Part shown: positions 56,301-64,000 of the stretch, piece by piece
How positions within the stretch are numbered: the first letter of the stretch is position 1
How the letters are laid out: the number at the start of each line of letters is the position of its first letter
NCBI GenBank assembly: GCA_022784465.1
Contig: JALFUR010000008.1
Coordinates: 1 to 64,000 of the forward strand
Length of the DNA stretch: 64,000 nt
Direction of reading: 5' to 3'
Source: Christensenella sp.
Lineage (GTDB): Bacteria; Bacillota; Clostridia; Christensenellales; UBA3700
The notes under the pieces: model-generated
The model's input: only the letters and a program-made list of their open reading frames with translations
Databases searched by the model: none
Told to the model about the DNA's origin: nothing
Program-made: the position numbers and the translations under genes

Positions 56301-59267
56301 TATTGGTTTAAAGTTAATATATACTTCAACTGGGCAATATCCTAGTTCTGCATAATAGCCCAAATATGTTTGATAGTTCAAAGTAATAACATTGTCTAAT
56401 TGTGTTTGTATTGTATCAATTTTTAAAGTAAATGTTTGCTCTGTTCTATTACCAACAGCATCTACATATATTACTTTTTGACTTGATGTAGTACCATCTA
56501 ACAATAATTGACAATCCCATGTAGTTCCAACCTCAGTTTTTGAAGTATGTCCACTACCTGAAGCTAATCCAGATAAATTGTTATCTGTTACTGTATATGT
56601 TATTAATACATTTTTCGTTTGCCAATCATCCAAATCAAATGAAGACAACTCTAATAGTTCGCTTACTGGGACTGCTTCTTGATATTCGTAATAATGAACA
56701 TTCTTGATAATAGGAGCCTCGTTATCTATAAAGGCTTGAACTGTAGCTGTTCCAACTTGCAAATATAAAACATTTGCATTACGAGCGGCTTCTTCTTTTT
56801 CTAGTTCGTATGGATTATCTAGATATGCAACGAATGTATATACATATTTTCCTGTAGTATTAACTGCAACAGATGAAGTGATATTACTTCCCATAGCAAT
56901 TAGATCACCTTGAGTTGCTGATCCTATAGCATAAGAATAATAATCAACTACATTTGCTGTATATGTTCCATCATTTTTATAACCTACCGAAATGGTATCT
57001 GATGTCAAATAGTTTGTTGATGTAGAATTACACTCAGCAACAAATAATCCTTCAGAATCAGAAAGTATTTCATATTGATATCTATTTGCTTCATCATAAT
57101 TTGCTAATACTTTTGAACTTTCAGAATAATAACAATAATCAAAATTTGTACCATTTTCTGTTACTGTCTTTTTAGCTAAATAGGTATAAAGACCTGGCAA
57201 ATATGTTCTAGATGTATCTGTAACAGGATATTTATAATCTGTTTCGTTAAAACCGTCCATAATTGTGTATGTAATATCATATGCATACGCATCTTCATAA
57301 ACAGTTGCTGTTTCAGAATTAGATCTAGTCAAAGCAATTGTAGGAGAATTAATAGGATCTCCACTATAATTCTTTGAATAATTAGATACAAAGTTTACCG
57401 TATTTCCTGCATTATTGTTGTTTTTATAAGATAAAGAAACAACTTCACCAAATGTGTATTTTATTGCACCTTTTCTTGCTGCAGATAACAAGAAAATTTG
57501 CGCTCCAACTTCTTCACTTGTCCAAATATTTGTTCCTGAGTACTCTCCATAATTATCTTCATTGTACTCGCAGCTCCAAATAAATTTTCCAAGCTTATCC
57601 GTTGTGTCAGATAAGAAGAAATTCTTTGATGCTCCAACAACATCATCAATTGTTCCTTCACCTATATAATGGCCTCCATCAAAGAAACCATCTGCAACAA
57701 CTTCAACTCTGATTGGGTCTACTTCTTTTGAATAATCATACTCAAATAAAACATTACCACCTTGGTTTGTAGCATAAATCTCTGTCCAGTTTCCATAACC
57801 AAGCATTCTTCCTGAGTCCAAAGTTGTATAAACCTCAGCGCCAGGAGAAGTGTTGTTGGCTACGAAAGATAGATAATCATATAGGATAACAGTGTTATCA
57901 ATTGTTACGCTAGAGCCAATGTAATCAAATAGACATCCAGGTATTACTTTTATAGCACGTTTATTTACGTCTGTACCTTCTTCCCACCAGTCATTAGTTC
58001 TTGAACCATTCCAAGCAGAAATAATACCATCAATTTGTCCAGGTTGGATATCAAAAGAAGTATAATTATTCTTATCAGAGATATATAATGTTCCTCCTAT
58101 TGCTCCACCAGCAAAACCATATGCGCCATGATAACTTCTATTTTTAGGGCTATGTTCCATTCTCGCATTTACTGAACCATTACCTGTTAGTGAACAATTC
58201 TTAACAATTGCTGTTGTTTTTGTAATAGTTCCAACTAATCCTCCACATACAGTCAATGATTTCTTTGTAGGTGTAACGGTGGTGCCATTAGACGAACCTT
58301 CTGCGGCTGCCGTAATACCACCATAATTATTAATTGTAACTCTTTCTAATCTAGAATTATCTGCCATAACGCCAACATATCCACCAACAATAGCTGAATT
58401 GTTTCTCATTCCAGTGTTTGAATTTGATGCAGAGTGACATATAGCAAACGCACCTGTATTAGATACTGTTAAATTACAATTAAATATTGTTCCACCGTAT
58501 AATAATCCACAAACTATACCTGCAACTGATGTTGCTTCATAACCTGCTGGGCTCTCTAAGGCCAAATTTGATTCTGTTAATGTTGAATCAGCGCTATAAT
58601 CAGAATTCCAAATTATATTAGCATTTAGTATTGTACCTAAGTTTACTGCACATAACATACCTGCGTATTGATAGCCGTTATAACTTCCATCTGCGCTCAT
58701 GTTTCCAGCAGTATTTCTATAACTTCCATTATACGAAAGTACAGAACCTCCTAAAGGAGCAGTTATTGTAATTGTGTAAGCATTACAATCCAAGATTCCA
58801 AAGAATGCAGCTGTGGAACTTGAAATTCCTAAAGTTTGCATATTATAGTCAATATCGCTTGTTAGTATTCCAACATAATATGCATAATCTGAAGAACTAC
58901 ATAAATCGATAAAGCTCTTTAATTCTGTGGCATTAGTAATGTATGTTTTTGTATATGTACTACCCATATATTTATAACTTGCGCCAAGAGTTGTCATATG
59001 GTATCTTCCATCTGAACCTAGCACATAATATCCATCTCTTTCTTCTTGAATCTTTGCAGCAACAGTTGAACCTGTTTGAATTTGAGAAATAGATAAATCA
59101 TATAAATATCCGTCTCCACTATTAAATGAAGAAACATATACAGCGGCAGCAGAAGCTGAATCCGCTTGTTTTGCATTAAAGGTTATACCTATCGACAAAA
59201 TAAGTACTAAAACCATTAATGCACATATTAAACTTGTTATAAGAGGTAATCTTCTTGTTGTTCTCAT
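53316..59267 (-). CDS. Giant secreted repeat protein, sister of the downstream gene
   Basis: 1983 residues. Signal peptide in 1-38 (ends near ADSASAAA). The architecture repeats its sister: GLUG-like region (about 180-440, e.g. GGYVGVM, GGLVGTI), then MBG/YDG-type repeats ('IKYDGEKHIYDV', 'IVYDGNFHPAEF'). Then a membrane helix near 1929-1950 and a 30-residue Lys/Ser/Thr-rich tail. Both sisters contain the block DG(I/V)I(S/C)(A/S)W(N/T)G, so they are paralogues. No sortase motif. A GAGGGAGG site is upstream. It begins 13 nt after the previous gene's stop. Role unknown, outside the cell. Confidence 0.85.
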   Translation of the reverse strand: MRTTRRLPLITSLICALMVLVLILSIGITFNAKQADSASAAAVYVSSFNSGDGYLYDLSISQIQTGSTVAAKIQEERDGYYVLGSDGRYHMTTLGASYKYMGSTYTKTYITNATELKSFIDLCSSSDYAYYVGILTSDIDYNMQTLGISSSTAAFFGILDCNAYTITITAPLGGSVLSYNGSYRNTAGNMSADGSYNGYQYAGMLCAVNLGTILNANIIWNSDYSADSTLTESNLALESPAGYEATSVAGIVCGLLYGGTIFNCNLTVSNTGAFAICHSASNSNTGMRNNSAIVGGYVGVMADNSRLERVTINNYGGITAAAEGSSNGTTVTPTKKSLTVCGGLVGTITKTTAIVKNCSLTGNGSVNARMEHSPKNRSYHGAYGFAGGAIGGTLYISDKNNYTSFDIQPGQIDGIISAWNGSRTNDWWEEGTDVNKRAIKVIPGCLFDYIGSSVTIDNTVILYDYLSFVANNTSPGAEVYTTLDSGRMLGYGNWTEIYATNQGGNVLFEYDYSKEVDPIRVEVVADGFFDGGHYIGEGTIDDVVGASKNFFLSDTTDKLGKFIWSCEYNEDNYGEYSGTNIWTSEEVGAQIFLLSAARKGAIKYTFGEVVSLSYKNNNNAGNTVNFVSNYSKNYSGDPINSPTIALTRSNSETATVYEDAYAYDITYTIMDGFNETDYKYPVTDTSRTYLPGLYTYLAKKTVTENGTNFDYCYYSESSKVLANYDEANRYQYEILSDSEGLFVAECNSTSTNYLTSDTISVGYKNDGTYTANVVDYYSYAIGSATQGDLIAMGSNITSSVAVNTTGKYVYTFVAYLDNPYELEKEEAARNANVLYLQVGTATVQAFIDNEAPIIKNVHYYEYQEAVPVSELLELSSFDLDDWQTKNVLITYTVTDNNLSGLASGSGHTSKTEVGTTWDCQLLLDGTTSSQKVIYVDAVGNRTEQTFTLKIDTIQTQLDNVITLNYQTYLGYYAELGYCPVEVYINFKPIFGASGAYLEYSYELDENGQEIWIRYDAELKANIPNQFVLDFDIDNSFLKMRLVSEQGVYETYYANGDGYVLNGADDVEEAKNWSVKIVIAYIGITLDNLFYNGQALSSLVFRDLFTKTYDAKDTIDLGLTVKVYKEDGLDMDKTSIVYSETYAFEAPKIIETNLTVRAIYDSMAAGDRTLRLYVDSVGDSLNKYRVFFTDGTIYVDYLSLENCDSYYEGATKINKATLNVNLADYSDQLKSEYIYGEIIPTSITIKGVADEDVELNLITNAKQTYNEKGEITAHPSVGKYTVQGEFAIDTGSYILNLTSMELNIVKKDVSVKTQIDGNADYTTKISFNGLPHVLTGYYLDAFGVKQNVVVTYYKDSSCTGTPIDISTTGGVIETGEYFAKLTISDSNYAVYNTGSIISFTITKVFLELDLTEQTKQFANKNVIPYDIVTLGKYADNVYTLEDFDIIYYKVVNDIVDLENPLSSVSDVGRYLVDISFGGNSYFYDKKYGDTYLNITQAETTISADDISIKYDGEKHIYDVLLGNIHVESKEYKSTVIINGIYYDLTGSTVAEIPLMESGVFLLQYWDNETRTYVTIDLEHPGTQINTGSYRFRVVFTGDLNYKSVSKVVTLTITQASFEGIEFNDKKVNFEGEETYYDLFIDDSEGSALKAYLDKGARLVYRYQSEERDYSDAAFEPFKFNKVGTYTIDAVLSLENYATTIYSAKLIIDKTAMSGGIKPVMQQEVIVYDGNFHPAEFTGFDTDPATGKMIVEYVPGYEDQKVIQYVYYKGTKVTVSYDDNALPVDAGEYEGYITFTSDDYADMTIKTSWKISKKAVEVQLDTLQAYFNQITSSTNISALGGTFINVFETKDMCQFEYYDKATGKKIELDKNGCLPAGEYRIVIVFNDGNYETSQVINNTLVVTEGTGAITKPGDTEGTTETPSIMDIIMDNILYIGIGVGVVVVIIIVAIAASASNKKKKKKSKVKSVQQTRQVKKTSSKDRATF

Positions 59268-59280
59268 ATTGTCCCTCCCT

Positions 59281-62200
59281 CTACATTACATAAACTGTAA
59301 TAGTTTGTTTTTGAACCAAAGTTCCGCTACCATATGCAACTGTTACTGTTGCTTGCATTTCATTTGAAATTACAAGTTTAGTATAAGTTGTATTTGCATT
59401 GTATAGAACTCCGCTTCCTGTTAGTGTTACTTCTGTTTTTCCAGTTGGATCATATGTGTAGTAAGTACCAGAAGATGTTGCTGTAACTGTAGCTACACTT
59501 CTTGTATAGTAAGTTGTTGAAGAACTATAATTTGATCCTGTCAATTCAACTTCTATAAATTGTTCATTATGAGGTACATAATATGTTCCGTTTGCTGGTA
59601 CTCCTTCACCTGTATATTCTTCAAATGAATAATATATTGCTTCAGCATCATAATCAACTCCATTTCCTCTTAGAGTAACAGAATTGTAAGAACCATCAAT
59701 ATAGAATGAACCAGCTGTAGATGCATCAACTTCTTGTGCTACATAGTCAAACTTTGTTCTATTTCTTGAACCAGCAGCATAACCGTAATTTGTTGAGCCA
59801 TTACGTAATGTTGTCAAATCAACCAAACATTCTACAAATTCACTTGTTCCATCTGTGAAGTATACTTTTAGATTTCTTAATGCCTTACCTGTTCTTTGTT
59901 CAGCTTCACTTAAATTTGTTCCGCCGTACATTAATTGGAAGAAGAAACCTTCATCACCAATATGATCTACTACTTTTGGTAAGAACTCAACATCGACTGT
60001 TTGTTCAATTTCAAATGGTGTTCCATATCCGAAATAGAAGTATACAGTTTCCATTCCACCTTCACTTGTTAAGTTCAATCTTGTAGTATCCCAATATACA
60101 GGTAACTCATATGTTGTTACACTATTTTCAATAGTTAACTTACATACTTTCTCATTATATGTATAAGTATTAGCTACACTGTTATATCCAAATGTTTCAT
60201 CTGTTCTTAACTTTGTTTTCAATGCAGACAAATCACTTAATGAAACTACAGTTTCAGAGTAAGCAGTCTTCTTTGTTAAACCATCTTCATACTCTAATTT
60301 TGCAATGTAACTTGTTACATATCCAACATTCAAGTATGGTGTAAATACATCATATGTTAATGAACCATTTTCAGCTATGTTATATGAATATGGATTTATA
60401 GCTTCTGCAGTAATTTCAGATGTATCGATAATCATTCTACTTGCAGATCTATCTAATACTTCACAAGCAATATTGAAATACAAATCGTTTGTCAAATAAC
60501 ATTTAGCTGTTAATCCTTTTTGTGGTTCCATATTTATTTCAAAATCATATTCCCACTTTACAACTTTCATTGTTCCCATAACGCCGTTTTCGTAAATAAC
60601 ACTTACAGAATCTGGGAATGGTTTTCCGTTTTGGAAATTAACTGTAACTGGGTCAATCTTATATGTTCCACCACTATATACAGAACCTTCAAGTAGAACG
60701 TCCTTAACAGCAGTTGCATCAACATGAACATTTATCTTGAATTCTTGATAGAAAGGTGTAGCGCCCAAATATGAATATGGTTCGATTACGCCAGTCTTAT
60801 TATATTCAGATATGTCGTATCCGATTGCAATTGTAAATTGGTTATAATCTTCTGTGTATACAACATCAAAAGCATCTATTTCATTCCATTTCCATGCTAT
60901 AGGCATTTCAAGAACTTTTCCGTTTGTAAACTTAATATATGCTGTTGAAGGATAATAAGAATGCTTATTAGCCAAGTTGTTATAATCGTAAGGATTAATT
61001 GTCAATGTAGACTTAGTTAATGCCTCATCGAAGTATACACCAATTATTTCATTTCTTGACATTGTTATTGTTACAGGTTGAGTCCATGTGAACAAGTCTC
61101 CTGATGGATATTGATCTGGGTCAAGAGTAACAGTAACACCTGTTGATGAATAATCATTATTATTGTTCCAACTATAATCTATAGCATCTGAGATTCCATT
61201 CCATTTTACATATACATAATCTGAATAATTATCATAGTTAACTAGAACTTGATCAGAATATGGATTTAAATTAGCATACTTATTCATATCTGATTGATAC
61301 AAATAGAATTCATATGGTTGAACATCCAAAGTATTAATTCTTTCTCCAAATGAAACTGAAGTAACTTGTTTAGATTTTACATTGAATGTAATAACAATAT
61401 CTTGCTCTACGTCAGTTCCTTTAGCGATAGTAGCTTTAATCTTATAAGTTGCTCCTTCAACAGAACCATAATATTCTGGTTTAGTTGAATCCAATCTATA
61501 GAATAATTCTTCAGCATTTCCTAAATCCCATAAATCTACTGGCATTGTTCCAGCATATCCATTTTCATAATAGAAATATAATCTATCTGGAGTATAGTTG
61601 CTTAATGCTGTTGTTGTACCATCTTCAGATTTTGTATCAAATTGATACAAATCAACTTCAATTACGTTATCTTTAGCACCTGCCATAATAATATCTGATA
61701 CAGTTGAGTTAAAGTAATGAATTGTCATTCTCTCCTCAGCGCCGTTAGGGAATAGAACATATACTTCTTCATCCCAGCTTCCGTCTTCTGTAGTATCACA
61801 CACATAACCATATGTATGGTTAATTGCAGGAAGTCCGGTTAACAAATCAGTGTCGATAACAAGCTCTCCGTTAATTTCTGATTTTGTATAGAATTGTAAA
61901 GTATCTGTAGCAAATCTTCTTGATACATTATCTGCTGTAACAACAGTAATATATGGAGGCATTGCTTCATAAACACTCATGCTTAATGGCTTGATTGAAG
62001 TAATTTTCTCACCACTTCTTACAACGAATTTAATAGTTAATTCCTTTGTATTTGCTCCGCCATTAAATGGTGCTGTAGCAACAATTCTATAAGTTCCTGG
62101 AGTAGATAAACTCATTGAAGACACATCAGCATCTAATGGAGTTTCTGTTGATTCGCCTTGTTTTGTGAATCCTTTTACTCTAAATGAGATTGCACTCTTA

Positions 62201-63999
62201 TACAAGTTAGTATTCTCTTGATATGTTGCTTCTTTATTTGTAAAGTAAGTATTAATCACATCTTGTAGAGGGTTTAACGAACTTGTAGAATATGGATCAT
62301 ATGTTATTGTAGATGGAATTCCATCCCAAGTTACTGCGCCGTTATGTCCAACATAATCAGGATTACCAACAGATGGAGATGTATTAAATATATGCAATTC
62401 TGTATAATACAAATCTGATCTGTTCTTTTCCGCAGGATTATAAGACAGCGTACTTTCTCCGTTATAGAACGTATAAGGATTTCCTTCTGGGTCATAAATA
62501 GCTGTATTATGGTCATGACAAGTTAGATAAATATTTGTCAATTGTCCAGATACAAGGTTTAGACCAAGATGAGTTTCATTTGTAACTGCAAATGGTATCA
62601 ATCTGTTAATAACACTCTTTAATTTTGATTTTAAGTTTGTAATTGCACCCATTAATCCAGACAAATCCATTCCGATTAATCCTTTTAAGATATCTCCTAA
62701 TATATCGTCAACAATAGCATAGATATCATCGAACAATGCACCACCATTAATTCTATCCCAGAATACTTGAGCTAAATAGTTGCCACTAAATTGGAATGAA
62801 GGATTATCCTTAGTCATTTCTTGTAGGTTCAATATTGTTTCTGGTCCAAAGATGTAATACATCAAACCATCAATCAAATTATTTATTTGATATTCATTAA
62901 CTGTAATATCTGCATTTAAAATACCTGTTGAAGTTAATGATAATGTTATCATGTCGAATAATGATAAGAAATCAAGACTTCCAAACATAGCACTTAATCC
63001 GTTTTGAACTGTTAGAATATAGTAACCATAAACTCTTCTTGTTACTGGTAAGCAAATATAATATGAATATGTTGTTTCTCCTGTTGTTTCATCAGTTACT
63101 GCATCTGTTTGATAAATAATTCTTTCTAAAGCAGCAGATGGTTGTGGCAAATCTGCAAATGTAGCAAAGTTTGTATTAACTGTTAATTGTTGAGTTGTTG
63201 CAGTTGAACCACTTTCTACTATTTGATAGTAATTTGAACCATAGAAATAATACTTTCCAATATTATCTACATTTGTTTGTCTTGTAAATTCATTAGAAGA
63301 GATAATTTCTGTTGCTTTTATTTCTCCAACAGCTACGTTTGTATTTGCTGCTGATTCATCAATTATATCTTGTGCTTCATCTTCTGGTGTTGTTGGTTCT
63401 CCCGTAATTGGATTTGCAAATTTATCAAGCATAGAATCAATGCTAGATAACAAACCATCAATTGTTCCAGAAAGCATTGTAACTAAATCTAAGTCAATAG
63501 CAAGTTGACCCATTACATCACCAACGTCTACTGAGATACCGCCTAAAATTTTCAATGGCAAGAATCCTTTACAAATATTCAAATATAACTTTCCGTCGTT
63601 ATAATTCAATTCAGCGTATAACCATGTATCAATTGAGCCTGAACCTGTATTATTGAATTCGGCTTGGTCAATTGCAGCTACAGTAACCAAGATAGAATCT
63701 TTTGCTGCTGTAGAGTTTGTTTTTGCTAAAGCTTTCTTAGCTTTTAATTTTTCAATATAAATTCTTGTATATAAAGGCTCGCCTGAAGTAGATGTATATT
63801 GATTCAAGTCAATGAATAAACCAATATCCAAGTTCTTTAGAAGAGATCTAACCATAAATTCTCCACTTACGGCATTCCAGTCTGGAATATTGTCTAGATT
63901 CATTTCAAACTTATATGCACCTCTTTCGCCTACGCCTAACGCAACAGTAATATCTGCAAATACAGCATCTTCAACATTTAAGCTAGCGCCTATTGTTCC
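59281..63999 (-). CDS. Giant secreted repeat protein, C-terminal part only (5' end outside window)
   Basis: At least 1572 residues: the frame stays open past the right edge, so the ATG at 63903 is internal. The visible part has a large alpha/beta region (about the first 530 residues) and then a series of about 100-residue beta modules with the motif 'NPYxYxxA...PSxAYIKFTNGKVLEMPIAW'. It ends with three GTYY repeats (59370-59715) and a short strand region ending in VYVM. Unlike its downstream neighbours it has no C-terminal membrane helix, so it may be released or bound by them. First visible gene of the operon. No known family fits the whole. Confidence 0.8.
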   Translation of the reverse strand, partial: GTIGASLNVEDAVFADITVALGVGERGAYKFEMNLDNIPDWNAVSGEFMVRSLLKNLDIGLFIDLNQYTSTSGEPLYTRIYIEKLKAKKALAKTNSTAAKDSILVTVAAIDQAEFNNTGSGSIDTWLYAELNYNDGKLYLNICKGFLPLKILGGISVDVGDVMGQLAIDLDLVTMLSGTIDGLLSSIDSMLDKFANPITGEPTTPEDEAQDIIDESAANTNVAVGEIKATEIISSNEFTRQTNVDNIGKYYFYGSNYYQIVESGSTATTQQLTVNTNFATFADLPQPSAALERIIYQTDAVTDETTGETTYSYYICLPVTRRVYGYYILTVQNGLSAMFGSLDFLSLFDMITLSLTSTGILNADITVNEYQINNLIDGLMYYIFGPETILNLQEMTKDNPSFQFSGNYLAQVFWDRINGGALFDDIYAIVDDILGDILKGLIGMDLSGLMGAITNLKSKLKSVINRLIPFAVTNETHLGLNLVSGQLTNIYLTCHDHNTAIYDPEGNPYTFYNGESTLSYNPAEKNRSDLYYTELHIFNTSPSVGNPDYVGHNGAVTWDGIPSTITYDPYSTSSLNPLQDVINTYFTNKEATYQENTNLYKSAISFRVKGFTKQGESTETPLDADVSSMSLSTPGTYRIVATAPFNGGANTKELTIKFVVRSGEKITSIKPLSMSVYEAMPPYITVVTADNVSRRFATDTLQFYTKSEINGELVIDTDLLTGLPAINHTYGYVCDTTEDGSWDEEVYVLFPNGAEERMTIHYFNSTVSDIIMAGAKDNVIEVDLYQFDTKSEDGTTTALSNYTPDRLYFYYENGYAGTMPVDLWDLGNAEELFYRLDSTKPEYYGSVEGATYKIKATIAKGTDVEQDIVITFNVKSKQVTSVSFGERINTLDVQPYEFYLYQSDMNKYANLNPYSDQVLVNYDNYSDYVYVKWNGISDAIDYSWNNNNDYSSTGVTVTLDPDQYPSGDLFTWTQPVTITMSRNEIIGVYFDEALTKSTLTINPYDYNNLANKHSYYPSTAYIKFTNGKVLEMPIAWKWNEIDAFDVVYTEDYNQFTIAIGYDISEYNKTGVIEPYSYLGATPFYQEFKINVHVDATAVKDVLLEGSVYSGGTYKIDPVTVNFQNGKPFPDSVSVIYENGVMGTMKVVKWEYDFEINMEPQKGLTAKCYLTNDLYFNIACEVLDRSASRMIIDTSEITAEAINPYSYNIAENGSLTYDVFTPYLNVGYVTSYIAKLEYEDGLTKKTAYSETVVSLSDLSALKTKLRTDETFGYNSVANTYTYNEKVCKLTIENSVTTYELPVYWDTTRLNLTSEGGMETVYFYFGYGTPFEIEQTVDVEFLPKVVDHIGDEGFFFQLMYGGTNLSEAEQRTGKALRNLKVYFTDGTSEFVECLVDLTTLRNGSTNYGYAAGSRNRTKFDYVAQEVDASTAGSFYIDGSYNSVTLRGNGVDYDAEAIYYSFEEYTGEGVPANGTYYVPHNEQFIEVELTGSNYSSSTTYYTRSVATVTATSSGTYYTYDPTGKTEVTLTGSGVLYNANTTYTKLVISNEMQATVTVAYGSGTLVQKQTITVYVM
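59370..59715 (-). repeat. Three tandem 'GTYY' protein repeats
   Basis: Copies start at about 59715, 59592 and 59469 on the minus strand; the first two are exactly 41 residues and the last is shorter. Shared pattern: G(S/T)(F/Y)Y, about 8 residues, VxLxG, about 5 residues, YxxxxxY(Y/T). Related single segments occur in the two downstream proteins. Protein similarity is clear while the DNA is diverged, so the repeat is old. Confidence 0.65.
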
Positions 64000-64000
64000 T

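Noticed and set aside
47512..59267. Sortase-anchored (LPXTG) surface proteins
   Set aside because: Both proteins end in a membrane helix with a Lys-rich tail, but no LPXTG-like motif precedes it.
1..64000. CRISPR array, tRNA/rRNA genes, insertion sequences, prophage
   Set aside because: No regularly spaced direct repeats, cloverleaf genes, transposase or phage genes were seen; nearly all space is taken by the listed genes.

Overview
The window is AT-rich DNA from a low-GC Gram-positive bacterium (Bacillota, Clostridia-like; probably an uncultured anaerobic gut lineage). Support: a WhiA homologue, a five-gene bacterial glycogen set that includes the Firmicutes-type GlgD, class II aldolase, lipoprotein and signal-peptide styles, AGGAGG-type ribosome sites on many genes, and BspA-like and MBG/YDG-repeat surface proteins. 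No rRNA, tRNA, CRISPR array, insertion sequence or prophage gene was seen. Species or genus cannot be fixed from the sequence alone.

Layout. 1-1040 (+): end of a polymorphic-toxin gene with a YwqJ-like deaminase tip, plus its likely immunity gene. 1104-3756 (-): PPi-dependent and ATP-dependent phosphofructokinases. 3881-20222 (-): one unbroken run reading glgB, glgC, glgD, glgA, glgP, an alpha-amylase-family gene, murB, a PHP phosphoesterase gene, whiA, dnaE, behind a good promoter at 20253-20281. 20398-22837 (-): oligo-1,6-glucosidase-like gene and sirtuin. 22937-24490 (+): ABC-F ATPase. 24487-26667 (-): GH95 fucosidase. 26796-27860 (-): GAPDH. 28047-30256 (-): an XRE regulator fused to a condensation-type acyltransferase, coupled to a zinc-ribbon membrane protein, behind a foldable leader. 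30567-31685 (-): M29 aminopeptidase. 31910-32899 (+): class II aldolase. 33114-38202 (+): XRE-cupin regulator and potABCD polyamine importer behind a consensus promoter with two palindromes. 38272-39861 (-) and 39937-40668 (+): divergent DEAD-box helicase and short-chain dehydrogenase. 40665-46850 (-): BspA-like protein, GH28-like membrane-anchored protein and two flavoproteins. 46967-63999 (-): an operon of three giant secreted repeat proteins and a lipoprotein, running off the right edge.

How it works together. Central metabolism dominates: glycogen synthesis (GlgC/D, GlgA, GlgB) and breakdown (GlgP, GH13 enzymes) feed the two PFKs, aldolase and GAPDH encoded nearby. Intracellular GH13 and GH95 enzymes suggest use of imported oligosaccharides. 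The right quarter is a cell-surface module.

The most unusual signals are: (i) five genes with a -10 box ending 6-7 nt before the ATG and no ribosome site, predicting leaderless mRNAs beside ordinary Shine-Dalgarno genes; (ii) the giant surface-protein operon, with a 41-residue 'GTYY' repeat that has single relatives in the sister proteins; (iii) the regulator-acyltransferase fusion with its translationally coupled membrane partner and structured leader; (iv) the toxin/immunity pair at the left edge; (v) a PotA with a large insert inside its ATPase domain.
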